DNA of 64,000 nt from Bacteroides fluxus YIT 12057 (GCF_000195635.1 NZ_GL882694.1:17816-81815), one strand, 5' to 3'; counted from the first letter of the stretch, positions 41,288 to 50,397 are shown. Notes: generated by a model not told the origin, from the sequence alone. Numbers and translations: made by a program.

Positions 41288-43285
41288 ATGAATATAGTAA
41301 GTAAGAAATGGGTGGCTATCATATTGATAGCTGCTCCTTTGTGGGGGTACGCACAAAAAGTGGTGGAACTGAAGGACCCGTCGGGCAAAGTTTCAGTGAA
41401 CGTAACGATAGGCAATGAAATCATTTATTCTGTGTCTCATGAGGGAGATGTCATGGTAGGGGCTTCTCCCATATCCATGGCTTTGGTTGATGGGACGGTG
41501 TTCGGTAAAGAACCTCGTTTGCGTAAGAAAAGCATCAAGACAATCAACCAGACGATCTATCCTCCTATCTATAAAAAGAAAAGCATCAAAGATCATTATA
41601 ATGAATTGACTTTGGACTTTAAAGGTGGGTATAGCTTGATATTCAGAGCTTATGAAGACGGTGCCGCCTATCGTTTTGTCTCTAACTTGAAGAAACCGTT
41701 TTGGGTAGAGAGTGAGCAGGCGGTATTTAACTTACCGGATAATCCGAAGATATTTGCTGCTACGCCTAAAGGACGCCAGGTGGACGGAAAGGAAAATCAG
41801 TATCATAGTTCGTTCCAGAATACTTATCAGCATGTGTCGCTTGCCGAATGGGATAAAAGCCGTCTGGCATTCTTACCTGTATTGACCGAAGGAAAAGGAG
41901 GTAAGAAAATATGTATTACCGAGGCTGATTTGTTGAATTATCCGGGTATGTTTCTGAAAGTATCTTCGGATGACAAGGGCTTCTATGGTGATTTTGCCGC
42001 ATACCCGAAAGATGTTTCCGTAGAGGTAAGAGGATTGAAGGGAGTAGTCAAAACCCGGGAACCCTATATTGCCAAGGTGGAGGGGAGGACTGCTTTCCCG
42101 TGGCGTGTGATGGTTATAGCTGAAGAAGATGCGGACTTGCTTTGCAATGACATGGTATATAAACTTGCCACTCCTGCGGCAGAAGGCGATTATTCGTGGG
42201 TAAAACCCGGCAAGGTAGCTTGGGACTGGTGGAATGACTGGAACATCTACAATGTGGACTTTCGTGCCGGAATTAATACGGAAACGTATAAGTATTATAT
42301 TGATTTCGCTTCAAAATTCGGTATTGAATATGTTATATTAGATGAAGGGTGGGCAGTTGCCGGACCTGCTGATTTGATGCAAGTAGTTCCTGAGATAGAT
42401 TTGAATGAATTGGTACACTATGCAAATACTAAAAAGGTTGGTTTGATATTATGGGCGGGTTACCGTGCTTTCGATTTGGATATGGATCGTGTTTGCAAGC
42501 ATTATGCTGCAATGGGAATCAAAGGTTTTAAAATTGATTTCATGGATCGCGACGATCAGTATATGATAGACTTCAACCGCCGTTGTGCGGAAACAGGCGC
42601 TAAATATAAATTACTCATAGATTTGCACGGTACTTCCAAGCCGACAGGATTGCAGCGTACTTATCCGAATGCGATTAATTTTGAAGGTGTTCATGGTTTG
42701 GAAGAGCTGAAATGGGCGCAACCGGGTACAGACCAGGTAACCTATGACGTGACGATGCCGTTTATTCGTATGGTTGCCGGTTCAGTGGATTACACACAAG
42801 GTGCTATGAACAACGTAAATAAGGAGAACTTTAAATCTATTTACTCTGAACCGATGAGCCAGGGTACACGTTGTCGGCAACTGGCCCAGTACGTGGTTTT
42901 TGATTCTCCGTTGAATATGTTGTGTGATGCTCCAACCAATTATATGAAAGAGGAAGAATGCACAAAATTCATCGCGGCCATTCCTACCGTTTGGGATGAC
43001 ACAAAGGTGTTGAATGGGAAGATTGGAGAATATTTGGCTATAGCCCGTCAGAAAGACAGTATTTGGTATGTAGGCGCATTAACCAATTGGGATGCCCGTG
43101 ATATGGAACTTGACTTGTCTTTTTTAGGGAAAGACGTTAATCGTATTGAAATCTTTGAGGACGGAATCAATGCCGATAGGGTAGGGAAAGACTATAGACG
43201 TAAAGTTATAAGTTTGCCTGCTGATAAAAAAATAAAGATACACATGGCTCCGGGAGGAGGATTTGTTATGAGAACATTGAAATAA
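41288..43285 (+). CDS. GH97 glycoside hydrolase, second copy
   Basis: The 665-residue product has a signal peptide (to about 23), a GH97_N beta-sandwich, a TIM barrel starting WDWWNDWNIYNVDFRAG and a C-terminal beta domain. GFKIDFMDRDDQ places D417 as the presumed nucleophile of a retaining enzyme. It differs from the 37283 copy in the loops around the active site, such as LDLHGFYKPTG there against IDLHGTSKPTG here. It is the last gene of the rightward PUL operon and is followed at once by a 174-base inverted repeat. Confidence 0.92.
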   Translation: MNIVSKKWVAIILIAAPLWGYAQKVVELKDPSGKVSVNVTIGNEIIYSVSHEGDVMVGASPISMALVDGTVFGKEPRLRKKSIKTINQTIYPPIYKKKSIKDHYNELTLDFKGGYSLIFRAYEDGAAYRFVSNLKKPFWVESEQAVFNLPDNPKIFAATPKGRQVDGKENQYHSSFQNTYQHVSLAEWDKSRLAFLPVLTEGKGGKKICITEADLLNYPGMFLKVSSDDKGFYGDFAAYPKDVSVEVRGLKGVVKTREPYIAKVEGRTAFPWRVMVIAEEDADLLCNDMVYKLATPAAEGDYSWVKPGKVAWDWWNDWNIYNVDFRAGINTETYKYYIDFASKFGIEYVILDEGWAVAGPADLMQVVPEIDLNELVHYANTKKVGLILWAGYRAFDLDMDRVCKHYAAMGIKGFKIDFMDRDDQYMIDFNRRCAETGAKYKLLIDLHGTSKPTGLQRTYPNAINFEGVHGLEELKWAQPGTDQVTYDVTMPFIRMVAGSVDYTQGAMNNVNKENFKSIYSEPMSQGTRCRQLAQYVVFDSPLNMLCDAPTNYMKEEECTKFIAAIPTVWDDTKVLNGKIGEYLAIARQKDSIWYVGALTNWDARDMELDLSFLGKDVNRIEIFEDGINADRVGKDYRRKVISLPADKKIKIHMAPGGGFVMRTLK

Positions 43286-43299
43286 AATAGGCTGCCTCA

Positions 43300-43473
43300 A
43301 TATAATAAAAGGAGGTGTGTCAAAATAAAGATTTAGAACACAACTTACACAAATTACGCAACCCCTGCTTTTTAATGACTACTGATAATCAACGATTATC
43401 AGATTCGCTTTTTTGCGTAATTTGTGTAATTTGCGTTCTTTTATCAGTTTTGACACACCTCCTTTTATTATAT
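43300..43473. repeat. 174-base palindromic element (MITE-like) after the PUL
   Basis: ATATAATAAAAGGAGGTGTG at the left end is an exact inverse of the right end. The arms stay paired with small gaps for about 60 bases, sharing ACACAAATTACGCAA. A second small dyad, CTGATAATC-AAC-GATTATCAG, is in the middle. It lies between two convergent genes and can end transcription from both sides. Long terminal repeats, a short non-coding core and no gene inside are features of a miniature inverted-repeat element, but no target duplication beyond the palindromic ends can be shown. Confidence 0.75.
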
Positions 43474-43495
43474 GTCTAATCTGTGATTATTTGCT

Positions 43496-44086
43496 TCAGA
43501 ACTGTACCTGGGGAGCTTGTTCTGTTCCTTCGGCTGCCTCGAAGTAAGCACGCTTGTCAAAGCCGAACAGTCCGGCAAGGATATTCTTCGGGAAACGGCG
43601 GATAGCGGTGTTGAATTCTTTGGCTGCGTTGTTGAAATTGGTACGGGCTACGTTGATGCGGTTTTCAGTACCTTCCAGCTGTGCTTGAAGTTCCAGGAAA
43701 TTCTGGTTAGCCTTCAAGTCGGGATAGTTCTCCGTAATGGCAAGCAGTTTGCCGAGGGCAGAAGTCACGGCACCTTGTGCTTTCTGGTATTCAGCCAGCT
43801 TTTCCGGTGTCAAGTCATTGGCATCCACTTTGATTTGAGTGGCTTTGCTGCGAGCTTCCACTACGCCTTCCAGTGTTTCCTTCTCGTGCGTGGCATATCC
43901 TTTCACTGTATTTACAAGGTTTGGAATCAGGTCGGCACGACGTTGGTATTGTGTTTCTACGTTCGACCATTGTCCGCTGACGTTTTCGTCCATGGTTACA
44001 AGTCCGTTATAGCCGGTTACTCCCCAAATGGCGAGAAGGGCTATAACAACGATAATGATAATGGTTGATTTTTTCATACTTTTCAT
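43496..44086 (-). CDS. lemA: LemA-family protein
   Basis: The 196-residue product has one N-terminal membrane segment (about 7-25) and the LemA core: SGQWSNVETQYQRRADLIPNLV, then a long helical bundle ending in RRFPKNILAGLFGF. LemA proteins are membrane-anchored helical proteins whose biochemical role is not settled. They are often paired with a TPM-domain protein, as here. The start may be 44086 or three codons further in at 44077. A repeat element separates it from the TPM gene upstream. Confidence 0.92.
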   Translation of the reverse strand: MKSMKKSTIIIIVVIALLAIWGVTGYNGLVTMDENVSGQWSNVETQYQRRADLIPNLVNTVKGYATHEKETLEGVVEARSKATQIKVDANDLTPEKLAEYQKAQGAVTSALGKLLAITENYPDLKANQNFLELQAQLEGTENRINVARTNFNNAAKEFNTAIRRFPKNILAGLFGFDKRAYFEAAEGTEQAPQVQF

Positions 44087-44090
44087 TTTT

Positions 44091-44231
44091 AAGCCTCACC
44101 CCCGACCCCTCTCCCGTAGAGAGGGGAGGAGGAAAGTGCGGTTATTAATCATTTAATTGTATTCTATCATATTCTATATAACTTTTTTCATTTCCTCTCT
44201 CTACGGGAGAGGGGCCGGAAGTGAGGCCTTA
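44091..44231. repeat. Inverted repeat between the TPM gene and lemA
   Basis: AAGCCTCACCCCCGACCCCT and the following CTCCCGTAGAGAGGGG are repeated inverted near 44190-44231 (CTCTACGGGAGAGGGGCCGG, then AAGTGAGGCCTTA). The right end overlaps the stop codon of the TPM-domain gene. GC-rich arms around an AT-rich core suggest a short mobile or palindromic repeat inserted in the operon. Confidence 0.7.
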
Positions 44232-45137
44232 GAATCTTGAACCGGCTCCACCGCCGCCTCCCATACCGCCTCCGAAGCTGCCACCGCTGAAGCTTCCGCC
44301 TCCTCCGCCTCCGAAGAGACCTCCTCCGCCGAGGATGACCGGTCCGCTGCCTCCGCCTCCTCGGTAATTCTCATCGTATGACTGCTGGCGGCGTACCACC
44401 TTGTGTCCGCAATTGCGACAGGTGTAGGTCACGTCTTCGGTTTTCACTCCATTGCGGCGCGAAATGAGTACGCTTCCGCTTCTCTGCAATTTATGTTGTC
44501 CGCAGTTGGGGCATTTGTTGGCGGCACGTTGGGCAAGGATACCTATTATCAGTGCTACTCCAAAGAAACCGAAAAGCCCCAACAGGATACCTCCTAGGGA
44601 GAGGTCCTCCTCTTCTTCCGTGTCATTCACCATACTGCCGTCGAGGCGTGCACAGACCGCCTTTACGCCCGCCACCATTCCGGCATTCCAATTACCGTCT
44701 TTCAGATAGGGAATCATGTACTTGGTTTGTATGCGTTTGCAGATGGCATCGGGCAGGTCTCCTTCTAGGCCGTATCCCGTATAAAACTGGATGCAGCGTT
44801 GGTCGGTTACCAGCAGAATGACCAGACCGTTGTTTTTCTCTTTCTTTCCCACTCCCCATTCATTGAGCAGCCGGTGTGAAAAGTCGAAGCAGTCTTCTTG
44901 TCCGATGGACGGGACAACGGCGACTACTGTTTCAATGCCCGTCTGCTGTTCCAATGCGTAGAGCATGCGGTCTATGGCGTCGCATGCCTCTGTGGATAAG
45001 ATGCCGGCAGGGTTGCAGACATAACGTGTCTTGTCCTGAAGGTGTACTTTAGGAATGTTCTTGGTGGTGTAGATTTCTTGTGCCTGCAAGGATATGAGCA
45101 GGCACAAGAAGAATGCTATGGAAATAAATCGTTTCAT
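44229..45137 (-). CDS. TPM-domain (YgcG-type) membrane protein with zinc ribbon and Gly-rich tail
   Basis: From ATG 45137 the product has 302 residues. The upstream start at 45176 adds 13 residues before the signal peptide and is less likely. After a signal peptide a TPM domain (about 30-165, with YALEQQTGIETVVAVVPSIG and GYGLEGDLPDA) is followed by a membrane segment (about 190-210), a zinc ribbon with CPNC and CRNC pairs, and a tail made almost only of glycine, serine and phenylalanine. TPM proteins have been tied to photosystem repair and acid phosphatase activity in other organisms. In Bacteroides the role is open. Pairing with lemA is common. Confidence 0.88.
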   Translation of the reverse strand: MKRFISIAFFLCLLISLQAQEIYTTKNIPKVHLQDKTRYVCNPAGILSTEACDAIDRMLYALEQQTGIETVVAVVPSIGQEDCFDFSHRLLNEWGVGKKEKNNGLVILLVTDQRCIQFYTGYGLEGDLPDAICKRIQTKYMIPYLKDGNWNAGMVAGVKAVCARLDGSMVNDTEEEEDLSLGGILLGLFGFFGVALIIGILAQRAANKCPNCGQHKLQRSGSVLISRRNGVKTEDVTYTCRNCGHKVVRRQQSYDENYRGGGGSGPVILGGGGLFGGGGGGSFSGGSFGGGMGGGGGAGSRF

Positions 45138-45177
45138 ATTGCCAATATTTGTTGCGGCGAAGATAGGCAAAATCACA

Positions 45178-46173
45178 TCAATGTATGTATTTCCCTACGA
45201 ATTTCTTTACATGCCCGGTGTATTCCTGTGGGTAATCCTTGTAAGACATGGCATGTGTGGCACCGGGTACAATCCATAATTCTTTGGGTTCGGGCTTGGC
45301 TTCGTAGAGGGGATAGACCATCCACGTCGGTACAAAGGTGTCGGCATCACCGTGGATGAAGAGCATAGGCAAAGTACATTTCTTTACTTGCTCCAAGGCG
45401 GAAGCTTCCCGGAAGTCCCATCCGTACTCCTGTTGGCAGAGCCAGCTTGCAGTATGCAGTAGGGGGAAAGCAGGCAGTCCGAACTGTTCTTTCAACTCTC
45501 CGCGAAACTCGTCCCATACGCTTGTGTAGCCGCAGTCTTCCACAAAACACTTGATGAAAGGCTGTTGGTATTGTCCGTGTTCCACTTCGCCGGATACCAT
45601 CATGGTGGTGGCGGCTCCCATGGAGATGCCGTGTACTACCATTTTTGTACTGCGGGACTCTATGCTGTCTGCCAGGTTGCGTCCGAAAAGCTCATCGGCG
45701 GTTTCGGTCCATTGCAGTACGTCGAGCCGGTCTTTCCAGCCCATCTGTACATGGTCCCCTTCGCTCATCCCGTGCCCGTAAAGGTCGGGTAGCAGGATAT
45801 TGAAGCCCATTTCCTTGCTGTATAAATAACCTATCATCAGCATGCGCACGGCATTGTCCGTATATCCGTGTACGATGACTGCCGTCTTGCCGGTGGGACG
45901 GGCGGCGGCAACATAGAGTGCATGCAGCGTCTCTCCGCGGTCGTTCTCAATGTAGAAGTCCTTCAGTGCTCCTGCGGTCATCAGACTGTCCACCCAGGGG
46001 TGCAGTTCGGGATAGCGCTCGTACATGAAATCGTAGGATGCGGCGATGTTACGGCTGCGTGAAACGAGGTCGTCCGGTTTCAAGGAGTAGCCCAGCATGT
46101 AGTACCCTGCACACAACAATAGGGTGCAGAGGGCAGCCAGACCGAGAATCGAATATTTTACGGTTTTCTTCAT
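45178..46173 (-). CDS. Membrane-anchored alpha/beta hydrolase
   Basis: The 331-residue product has an N-terminal membrane anchor (about 8-29). A serine hydrolase fold follows with TAVIVHGYTDNA, the nucleophile elbow GISMGA, and late acid and histidine in IHGDADTFVP and PGATHAMSY. Substrate unknown; the fold suits esterase, lipase or peptidase activity. Its ATG overlaps the aroE stop by one base (TAATG), which implies coupled translation. Confidence 0.88.
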   Translation of the reverse strand: MKKTVKYSILGLAALCTLLLCAGYYMLGYSLKPDDLVSRSRNIAASYDFMYERYPELHPWVDSLMTAGALKDFYIENDRGETLHALYVAAARPTGKTAVIVHGYTDNAVRMLMIGYLYSKEMGFNILLPDLYGHGMSEGDHVQMGWKDRLDVLQWTETADELFGRNLADSIESRSTKMVVHGISMGAATTMMVSGEVEHGQYQQPFIKCFVEDCGYTSVWDEFRGELKEQFGLPAFPLLHTASWLCQQEYGWDFREASALEQVKKCTLPMLFIHGDADTFVPTWMVYPLYEAKPEPKELWIVPGATHAMSYKDYPQEYTGHVKKFVGKYIH

Positions 46174-46919
46174 TATTTATTCCAAATTTCCCATGCAGCA
46201 AAGGCCTGCAACAGCAACATCTCCAGTCCGTTCTTGGTGACAGCTCCTTGTGCCTGTCCTTTCTTCATGAAGAGGGTTTCGTTTGGATTATATAACAAAT
46301 CGTAGAGCAAATGGTTGGGAGTCAGCAGACCGTAAGGGATATTAGGACAGAAGTCCACTTTGGGGTACATGCCTACCGGGGTACAGTTGACAATCACCGT
46401 GTACTCCTGCATGATTTCCGGTGTCAGCTCTTCGTAAGTGAGGTATTTGTCCTCTTTCTTGGTGCGCGACACGAAAGTGCTTTGGATGCCCAGATTTTCC
46501 AAGCCGCGATGTATGGCTTTCGAGGCGCCTCCTGTTCCTAAGATGAGAGCCTTTTGATGGTGCGGTTGCAGCAACGGTTCAATGGATTGGGTAAATCCGA
46601 TGATGTCCGAGTTATATCCCACTAATTTTACCTTTCCTTTGGGAAGACGGGTGATTTTGATGACATTGACTGCACCTATCTTGGCCGTATCTTTATCCAA
46701 TTCGTCCAAATAGGGAATCACTTGTTCTTTGTAGGGGATAGTCACGTTGAGTCCGCAGAGGTTGGGGTTTTCCTCTATCACTTCCATGAAATCTTCGATG
46801 CGGGGAATCTCAAAGTTTACGTATTCTGCATCGATATTCTCTGCTTTGAATTTTTCATTGAAATATCCGATGGAAAACGAATGTTTCAGCGGGTAACCTA
46901 TTAAACCGTATTTCTGCAT
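46173..46919 (-). CDS. aroE: Shikimate dehydrogenase
   Basis: The 248-residue product has the substrate motif LKHSFS (residues 11-16), NVTIPYKE with catalytic K64, N85 in GAVNVI and the cofactor loop LGTGGASKA (127-135). It reduces 3-dehydroshikimate with NADPH in the aromatic amino acid and chorismate pathway, which also feeds menaquinone made by the upstream menG. It is slightly shorter than E. coli AroE (272), as usual for Bacteroidetes. Confidence 0.95.
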   Translation of the reverse strand: MQKYGLIGYPLKHSFSIGYFNEKFKAENIDAEYVNFEIPRIEDFMEVIEENPNLCGLNVTIPYKEQVIPYLDELDKDTAKIGAVNVIKITRLPKGKVKLVGYNSDIIGFTQSIEPLLQPHHQKALILGTGGASKAIHRGLENLGIQSTFVSRTKKEDKYLTYEELTPEIMQEYTVIVNCTPVGMYPKVDFCPNIPYGLLTPNHLLYDLLYNPNETLFMKKGQAQGAVTKNGLEMLLLQAFAAWEIWNK

Positions 46920-46950
46920 GATTAGGGTGTGTTAAAGGGATGATTAGTGC

Positions 46951-47688
46951 CTATTTTCTAGCCATATATAATGTACATATTCCAAAAGTCAACCGCTTGA
47001 AGCTTACCTCACTGAATCCTGCTTTGCGGATTACTTCCTGCATTACCTCTCCTTGCGGAAAGGCGTGGATACTTTCAGGCAGATAGGTGTAAGCGCTGTT
47101 GTCTTTTGAGATACATTTGCCGAGCAGGGGGATAACTATTCTGGAGTAAACGGTAAACAACTGTTTCATCGGGAAACGGTCTGGAGTGGAAAGTTCCAGA
47201 ATGACCAAATGACCGCCGGGAGACAATACCCGGCACATTTCAGAAATACCTTTGTCCAAGTCTTCAAAGTTCCGGACACCGAACGCTACGGTTACGGCGT
47301 CGAAACTGCCATCGGCAAACGAGAGGCAGGTACAATCCTCCCGGACAAAAGATATCTTGTCCGAGAGATGTGCCTGTTTTACCTTTTCACGTCCCACTTC
47401 CATCATGCCTTCCGAAATGTCGGTACCCGTCAGCGTGTCCGGCTGGAGTTCACGGCAGGCAAGAATGGCGAAATCGCCGGTGCCGGTAGCTACATCCATG
47501 ATGCGGCGGGGGCGGAAGGGGCGGAGCATATTGATGGCTTTCTTGCGCCAGTTTCGGTCTATACCCATTGACAGGGTATGGTTCAGCTTGTCGTAGGCAG
47601 GAGCAATGTTGTTGAACATTTTTTCCACCTGCTCGCTCTTTTTTCCGTCCTTGCCGTAAGGCTTGATGTGTTCTTGTGGATAATTCAT
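46951..47688 (-). CDS. menG: Demethylmenaquinone methyltransferase
   Basis: The 245-residue product belongs to the UbiE/MenG family: MFNNIAPAYDKLNHTLSMG, SAM-binding MDVATGTGDFAI, and VAFGVRNFEDLDKG with LVILELSTP. It methylates demethylmenaquinone. Bacteroides makes menaquinone and not ubiquinone, so the menaquinone role is assumed. It starts 7 bases after purC. Confidence 0.95.
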   Translation of the reverse strand: MNYPQEHIKPYGKDGKKSEQVEKMFNNIAPAYDKLNHTLSMGIDRNWRKKAINMLRPFRPRRIMDVATGTGDFAILACRELQPDTLTGTDISEGMMEVGREKVKQAHLSDKISFVREDCTCLSFADGSFDAVTVAFGVRNFEDLDKGISEMCRVLSPGGHLVILELSTPDRFPMKQLFTVYSRIVIPLLGKCISKDNSAYTYLPESIHAFPQGEVMQEVIRKAGFSEVSFKRLTFGICTLYMARK

Positions 47689-47695
47689 TTTTAAA

Positions 47696-48640
47696 TTATT
47701 TATTCAAAAATGCTTCAACGTTTTTGCCTATACGTTCGGCGATGTTGCTGGTATCTTCCTTGATGAACTTTTCACCGGTGATGTGTTCATACAACTCGAT
47801 GTAACGCTCGCTGATTGAATTGACAATTTCATCCGTCATTTCCGGAACCTGCTGTCCTTCCTTGCCCTGGAAACCGTTGTCCATCAACCACTCGCGTACG
47901 AACTCCTTGGAGAGCTGCTTCTGGGGTTCTCCTTTGGCAAAGCGTTCCTCGTAGCCTTCCGAATAGAAGTAACGGCTGGAGTCCGGAGTATGAATTTCGT
48001 CCATCAGATAGATTTTGCCGTCGTGCTTGCCGAATTCATATTTGGTATCTACAAGAATCAGCCCGCGTTCGGCGGCGATTTCGGAACCACGGTTAAAGAG
48101 GGCCATGGTGTATTTTTCCAGGATGGCATATTCTTCAGGAGTAGCCAGGCCTTTTGCCAGAATCTCCTCTTTGGAGATATCAGCGTCGTGCTCGCCGATC
48201 TCGGCTTTGGTCGTCGGGGTGATGATGGGTTCGGGGAATTTCTGGTTCTCCTTCATTCCTTCGGGCAGTTTCACACCGCAGATTTCACGGACGCCGCTTT
48301 TATAAGCACGCCATGCGCTGCCGCAGAGGTAACCGCGTACAATCATTTCTACGGGGAATCCTTCACACATCACGCCTACCGTCACCATTGGGTCGGGCGT
48401 GGCTATTTTCCAGTTGGGGCAGATGTCGGTTGTGGCATCCAGAAATTTTGCTGCAATCTGGTTCAGCATTTGCCCCTTGAAAGGAATGCCTTTCGGCAAT
48501 ACAACGTCGAAGGCAGAGATACGGTCGGTAGCTACCATGACCAACTTTTCACCGTTGATGTTATACACATCACGTACTTTTCCGTGATAGACACTTTTCT
48601 GTCCCGGAAAGTTAAATTCAGTTGCTGTTAATGCTTTCAT
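47696..48640 (-). CDS. purC: Phosphoribosylaminoimidazole-succinocarboxamide synthase
   Basis: The 314-residue product has the SAICAR synthase core: GKVRDVYNI, the MVATDRISAFDVV block, VEMIVRGYLCGSAWR and DEIHTPDSSRYF. It joins aspartate to CAIR with ATP in purine synthesis. It is of the longer type (about 300 residues) found in Bacteroidetes and yeast, against about 240 in E. coli. It follows phoH by 26 bases. Confidence 0.96.
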   Translation of the reverse strand: MKALTATEFNFPGQKSVYHGKVRDVYNINGEKLVMVATDRISAFDVVLPKGIPFKGQMLNQIAAKFLDATTDICPNWKIATPDPMVTVGVMCEGFPVEMIVRGYLCGSAWRAYKSGVREICGVKLPEGMKENQKFPEPIITPTTKAEIGEHDADISKEEILAKGLATPEEYAILEKYTMALFNRGSEIAAERGLILVDTKYEFGKHDGKIYLMDEIHTPDSSRYFYSEGYEERFAKGEPQKQLSKEFVREWLMDNGFQGKEGQQVPEMTDEIVNSISERYIELYEHITGEKFIKEDTSNIAERIGKNVEAFLNK

Positions 48641-48666
48641 CTTTGTAATATTTACGATTTGAGAAT

Positions 48667-49668
48667 TTACTGTTTCTGTTCAATCTTGCTATCGGCTTGT
48701 CCGGCCTTGCGTCTTTCGCGCTCCGCTTTCGCTTCTTTGTCAAACTTTTCGTAAGCTTCTACTATCTGTGTGACTAATTTATGCCTTACGATGTCTTTCT
48801 TGTTCAACTCCACAAAGCTGATGCCTTTCACACCTTTCAGAATCTTCAAAGCCTGCACCAGACCCGAAGTCTGGGAAGAAGGCAAGTCAATCTGCGTCAT
48901 GTCTCCCGTGACAATCATCTTGGTGTTCATTCCCATACGGGTGAGGAACATCTTGATCTGTTGTGTGGTGGTGTTCTGCGCTTCGTCCAGAATAACGACG
49001 GCATCGTTCAGTGTGCGTCCGCGCATAAAGGCGAGAGGGGCAATCTGAATGATGTTCAGTTCCATGTATTCTTTCAGCTTGGCGGCAGGTATCATATCCT
49101 GCAAGGCATCGTAGAGAGGTTGCAGGTATGGGTCTATCTTGTCCTTCATGTCGCCCGGTAAAAAGCCAAGTTTTTCTCCGGCTTCTACGGCAGGGCGGCT
49201 GAGGATGATTTTCTTTATCTCCTTGTTCTTCAAGGCACGGACAGCCAATGCTATAGCGGTATAAGTCTTTCCCGAACCTGCGGGGCCAATGGCAAATACC
49301 ATGTCATTCTTGGCGAAGGCCTCCACCAGTTTCAACTGGTTATCGCTACGCGGGATAATCGGCTTGCCGGTTACGCTGAAAACGATGACGTTGCCCGACT
49401 TCTCTGCCTGCGGAGCATTGCCTTTGATGATATCTATAATAACTTCCTCTTTCAGAGAGTTGTATTCGGCGCAGTATTTTTCCAGTTTGGTGATGTTTTC
49501 CTCAAATGCGCACATTTCCTCCTCGTCTCCCAATACTTTGATGACATTGCCGCGGGCCACGATGCGGAGTTTAGGATAAAGAGCCTTTATCAATTGCATA
49601 TTGGCGTTGTTTACACCATAAAAAATAACCGGGTCAATATCCTCAAGAACAATTAGTTTTTCTATCAT
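48667..49668 (-). CDS. phoH: PhoH-family ATPase
   Basis: The 333-residue product has an N-terminal KH-like part (about 1-110) and a P-loop domain with GPAGSGKTYTAIA and the DEAQNTT Walker B segment. The end is charged and lysine-rich. PhoH-like proteins are RNA-linked ATPases, and the family is tied to ribosome and RNA processing (as with YbeZ). It starts 9 bases after the M23 peptidase gene in the same run. Confidence 0.94.
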   Translation of the reverse strand: MIEKLIVLEDIDPVIFYGVNNANMQLIKALYPKLRIVARGNVIKVLGDEEEMCAFEENITKLEKYCAEYNSLKEEVIIDIIKGNAPQAEKSGNVIVFSVTGKPIIPRSDNQLKLVEAFAKNDMVFAIGPAGSGKTYTAIALAVRALKNKEIKKIILSRPAVEAGEKLGFLPGDMKDKIDPYLQPLYDALQDMIPAAKLKEYMELNIIQIAPLAFMRGRTLNDAVVILDEAQNTTTQQIKMFLTRMGMNTKMIVTGDMTQIDLPSSQTSGLVQALKILKGVKGISFVELNKKDIVRHKLVTQIVEAYEKFDKEAKAERERRKAGQADSKIEQKQ

Positions 49669-49677
49669 TGATATGCT

Positions 49678-50397
49678 TTAAAGTTCAATTCGTTCTTTTA
49701 GTGAAACGTTTTGCAAATGTAGTGAAACGTTTGGATACTTAAATGGTTCTATCGGGTATTTTTTTTGCAGAGGCTTCGGGTAGATTGTCGGCAGTTGTTG
49801 CACGACGATGCCGTTTCCTTTTTTTGAGCATCCGATGCGCTGTCTGTTCAGCGTCTGTTCCTTCATGTTGAAGATGATATTGGGGTCGAAATGCTGGCCG
49901 TTGACACGTGTTTCGAAATGCAGATGGTCGGTAGAGGCACGTCCGGTACGTCCGGCTAATGCGATGGGTTGTCCGGCTTTGACCGTGTCGCCACAGTGTA
50001 CAAGGTTTTTAAAGTTGTGGCTATATACCGTTTCCAGCCCGAAGTTATGGCGTACCACAATGACATTGCCATAGGCACTGTAAGGCTTGGACATCCGTAC
50101 CACTCCATTGAAGGCGCTTCGTATGGTGTCTTTGGCGCAGGTCTTGATGTCTATGCCGCTGTGGCGCCCCCGTCCCCGTCCATAGGGGGAGATGACTTTG
50201 CCGCCGGGCAAGGGGAAGGAATACTCCGTATCCGGAATGTCCTCCAAAGGCAGTTCAACCAGTTCGCTTTGCGAAAACAATCCCGGGGTAGCAACGCGGA
50301 TATGGTTGATTTCCATAGTGGAAAAGGCTGTCGTCTTCTCTTGTGCCGTGGCACCGGGGACGATGAATAGGAGAGGGACAAGAATACGGATTTTCAT
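49678..50397 (-). CDS. M23-family (LytM-type) peptidase
   Basis: The 239-residue product has a signal peptide (about 1-18) and an M23 domain with HSGIDIKT and HLHFETRVNG, the zinc-binding H-x3-D and HxH motifs. These enzymes cut peptide cross-links of peptidoglycan in the periplasm. Because both motifs are intact it is probably active and not a degenerate EnvC-type activator. The start codon abuts the stop of the B3/4 gene. Confidence 0.9.
   Translation of the reverse strand: MKIRILVPLLFIVPGATAQEKTTAFSTMEINHIRVATPGLFSQSELVELPLEDIPDTEYSFPLPGGKVISPYGRGRGRHSGIDIKTCAKDTIRSAFNGVVRMSKPYSAYGNVIVVRHNFGLETVYSHNFKNLVHCGDTVKAGQPIALAGRTGRASTDHLHFETRVNGQHFDPNIIFNMKEQTLNRQRIGCSKKGNGIVVQQLPTIYPKPLQKKYPIEPFKYPNVSLHLQNVSLKERIEL

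Noticed and set aside
44229..44400. Gly/Ser-rich region of the TPM protein as a frameshift or low-quality sequence
   Set aside because: Glycine-rich tails are normal in YgcG-type proteins, and the frame stays open to a proper stop.
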